Below are positions 51,440-53,012 of a stretch of 53,012 nt of DNA, piece by piece. The stretch spans positions 1 through 53,012 of the forward strand of contig NZ_JABDHQ010000016.1 in NCBI RefSeq assembly GCF_018709685.1, in the 5' to 3' direction. Position 1 is the stretch's first letter; every line of letters starts with the position of its first letter. Both the position numbers and the translations under genes were made by a program. This DNA comes from Akkermansia muciniphila (lineage in GTDB: Bacteria; Verrucomicrobiota; Verrucomicrobiia; Verrucomicrobiales; Akkermansiaceae). The notes beneath the pieces are model-generated. The model had not been told where the DNA came from and did not search any database. It saw only the letters and a program-made list of their open reading frames with translations.

Positions 51440-51820
51440 TCAGCGGGGATCGTGGTGCCAGTTCAGGGCGCCCTTGCCCAGCGCGTACAGGTAGGCCACC
51501 AGCAGAATGCCGATGAAGATGCACATGGCCGTGAAGGATTCCGGATTCATCATCACGTAGTCCCGGAAGTTGACGGCCCAGGGATAGAGGAATACCACTT
51601 CCAGGTCAAAGATGACGAAGAGCATGGCCACCATGTAGAATTTCACGGAGAACATCGGAGCGCCTTCCCCCATGGGAATCATCCCGCATTCATAAGGAAC
51701 ATCCGCAGGTTTGCGCACGGAAGAACGCTTGCCCATCAAGATACTGAGCAACAAGATAATGCCGGCCAGCCCCAGGGCTGCCACCACCTGCACAAGCACT
51801 GAAAAGAATTCCTGATTCAT
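51440..51820 (-). CDS. nuoA: NADH-quinone oxidoreductase subunit A
   Basis: 126 residues from ATG 51820 (an in-frame GTG at 51832 is less likely). Three membrane helices are present, with the hallmark loop VPYECGMIPMGEGAPMFSVKFYMVAMLFVIFDLEVVFLYPWA: the conserved Cys, Glu and FDLEVVFLYPW block identify NuoA/ND3. This small membrane subunit of complex I sits at the junction with the quinone site. It is unusual that no nuoB follows. A terminator stands directly downstream and the neighbours are unrelated, so the gene is transcribed alone, from a TATACC 13 bases upstream. Confidence 0.95.
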   Translation of the reverse strand: MNQEFFSVLVQVVAALGLAGIILLLSILMGKRSSVRKPADVPYECGMIPMGEGAPMFSVKFYMVAMLFVIFDLEVVFLYPWAVNFRDYVMMNPESFTAMCIFIGILLVAYLYALGKGALNWHHDPR

Positions 51821-51833
51821 GACGTCTGGCACG

Positions 51834-51839
51834 GGTATA
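51834..51839 (-). promoter_or_regulatory. -10 element of nuoA
   Basis: TATACC on the minus strand, 13 bases before the nuoA ATG; TTGCTT stands 16 bases upstream as a weak -35. Confidence 0.4.
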
Positions 51840-51978
51840 CCACATCAACCCGGAAAAGCAAAACTAAAAAGGGCAACGGCGCTTCCCGCTGACAGGAGCT
51901 CCCCTTTCTTCCCGGAACCGGAAACGGCATGACGGTTCATCATTCCCATGCCCCTGCGTTCTTTGATCCCGCCAAGGT

Positions 51979-52791
51979 TCAGCCGCCGTGCGGAACGTAG
52001 GAGTCCAATACCTTTCCAAGCACCTGCATGACTCCGTTTTCCTCATTGGACGGAGCTTCAAACGCAGCCATGGCGCGGATTTCCGGCACGGCGTTCGCCA
52101 CGGCATAACTGAACCGGGCCTGGCGCATCATTTCCGCATCATTCATCTGGTCGCCAAAGACCATGGTTTCCTCCGGGGAAATGCCCAGTTTACGCTGGAT
52201 CAGCTCCAGCGCGCTTCCCTTGTCCGCCCCCTTCCGGCTGATGTCCATCCACTTTTCTCCGGAGACGGCCACCTGGAAGCCATGTTCCAGATGCTTCAAG
52301 CGTGGGTAGCTGTTTTTCTTGGCTCCCCGGAAATCATACACGGCAATTTTCAGCAGCCTGTCCCCCCGCACGTCCAGCAGGTTCTCCACCTCCCTGCACC
52401 GGGTGTAGTACCTGCGGGCCTCCCGGACAAATTCCGGCTGCTTGTCTTCAATATATGCGGAATCCCGGCCTGCGAGGACGATGCACGCGCCCTCAATGTT
52501 CCTGACCATTCCTATTATCTGCGCCACCGTTTCCGGGGCCATGTCCAGCACCAGCCATTCCTCCCCCCCGGATGCCGCATAGGCGCCGTTCTCCGCGATG
52601 AACAGCATCCGGTCCGCTACGGGAGCGAAGGTCCGGCGCAGTCCGTCATACTGGCGCCCGCTGGCCGCGGCAAAGCGGATGCCGCGGCGTTCAAGCTTTT
52701 CAAACAGGCTGAAAAACGCAGGGTCCAGTTCCCCCTTTCCATTGAGCAGCGTGCCGTCCATATCGGACGCAATGAGTTTGACGGAATCCAT
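51979..52791 (-). CDS. Cof-type HAD-IIB phosphatase
   Basis: 270 residues from ATG 52791 (MDSVKLIASDMDGTLLNG); the open frame is longer but only this start matches the fold and the promoter. HAD motif I is DMDGTLL with D10 and D12. Motif II is FAAASGRQ, motif III has the Lys of GADKGSALEL, and motif IV is MVFGDQMNDAEMM. The large C2 cap between motifs II and III (~residues 85-185) is the Cof/IIB type. These enzymes dephosphorylate sugar phosphates, flavin or pyridoxal phosphates with broad specificity, so the substrate is open. Confidence 0.92.
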   Translation of the reverse strand: MDSVKLIASDMDGTLLNGKGELDPAFFSLFEKLERRGIRFAAASGRQYDGLRRTFAPVADRMLFIAENGAYAASGGEEWLVLDMAPETVAQIIGMVRNIEGACIVLAGRDSAYIEDKQPEFVREARRYYTRCREVENLLDVRGDRLLKIAVYDFRGAKKNSYPRLKHLEHGFQVAVSGEKWMDISRKGADKGSALELIQRKLGISPEETMVFGDQMNDAEMMRQARFSYAVANAVPEIRAMAAFEAPSNEENGVMQVLGKVLDSYVPHGG

Positions 52792-52803
52792 AACGTTGAA
52801 TGG

Positions 52804-52832
52804 ATCATCGTTCCCCGGTTCTTCCAAGGCAA
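52804..52832 (-). promoter_or_regulatory. Putative promoter of the HAD phosphatase gene
   Basis: On the minus strand TTGCCT (52832-52827), a 17-base spacer and GATGAT (52809-52804), 12 bases before the ATG. Confidence 0.4.
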
Positions 52833-53012
52833 GACCGGCTTCAGACAGCGCACAGCCGTGGAGGAAAAGACCTCCGCGGCAATAAATTCCCTTCCTCCTC
52901 TCCGTCGATGGAAAACTGGTGATTCCTGCATTTTTCCATTCCGTGGCCGGAAACATGCAAATGAGGACAATTTAAAGTCAGCCGCACACCCGCAATGCCT
53001 AACGCGTCATAC

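Noticed and set aside
1-53012. CRISPR array, insertion sequence or complete prophage
   Set aside because: No regularly spaced repeats, transposase, integrase or capsid/terminase genes were found on either strand.

Overview
The window looks like a chromosomal segment of an Akkermansia-type verrucomicrobium. This is inferred from the moderately high GC content, the predicted protein repertoire and the near absence of Shine-Dalgarno sequences. It was not tested by database search. The segment is mostly housekeeping genes packed on both strands, with a few accessory patches. No insertion sequence, CRISPR array, rRNA operon or complete prophage is visible.

Layout. 1-1.8 kb: a YlbF-family protein with a Cys/His-rich tail, then a tRNA-dihydrouridine synthase. 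2-7.3 kb: a same-strand type II secretion/type IV pilus-like set of two GspE-type ATPases, one GspF-type membrane protein and one GspG-type pseudopilin. 7.4-9.2 kb: two family 2 glycosyltransferases. 9.4-17.7 kb: core genes including ndk, an RluE/RsuA-type pseudouridine synthase, rpoZ, smpB, trmL, citrate synthase and tsaB, plus a secreted protein with a possible lysozyme fold, an M50-like membrane protease and a lipoprotein. 17.7-21 kb: an accessory patch with an orphan phage virion-like gene, two tandem paralogous secreted proteins, a secreted thermonuclease and tRNA-Arg(CCT). 21.4-29.1 kb: an iron-containing alcohol dehydrogenase and a 2,129-residue bacterial alpha-2-macroglobulin. 29.3-37.3 kb: an EamA transporter, an NAD-dependent epimerase and an AddB/AddA-like helicase-nuclease pair. 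38-38.7 kb: an AT-rich iron-sulfur protein that may be foreign. 39-48.4 kb: a polytopic membrane protein, RseP, L20 and L35, a glycoside hydrolase, UvrB and two small envelope proteins. 48.5-53 kb: tRNA-Leu(TAG), an AT-rich coiled-coil membrane protein, an MFS transporter, a lone nuoA and a Cof-type HAD phosphatase.

The most informative non-coding signal is a recurring promoter arrangement. TTGCCA/TTGACA-like -35 and TATACT/TATGAT-like -10 hexamers sit so close to the start codon (6-13 bases) that the predicted mRNAs have almost no 5' leader. This is seen for tsaB, rpmI, uvrB, nuoA, the alpha-2-macroglobulin gene, the HAD gene and several others, and it fits the scarcity of ribosome binding sites. 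Upstream of the alpha-2-macroglobulin promoter, two perfect 7-base repeats spaced 11 bases apart resemble an activator site.

Start codons were chosen from domain boundaries, signal peptides and this promoter spacing. Several are uncertain, and this is stated in the entries.
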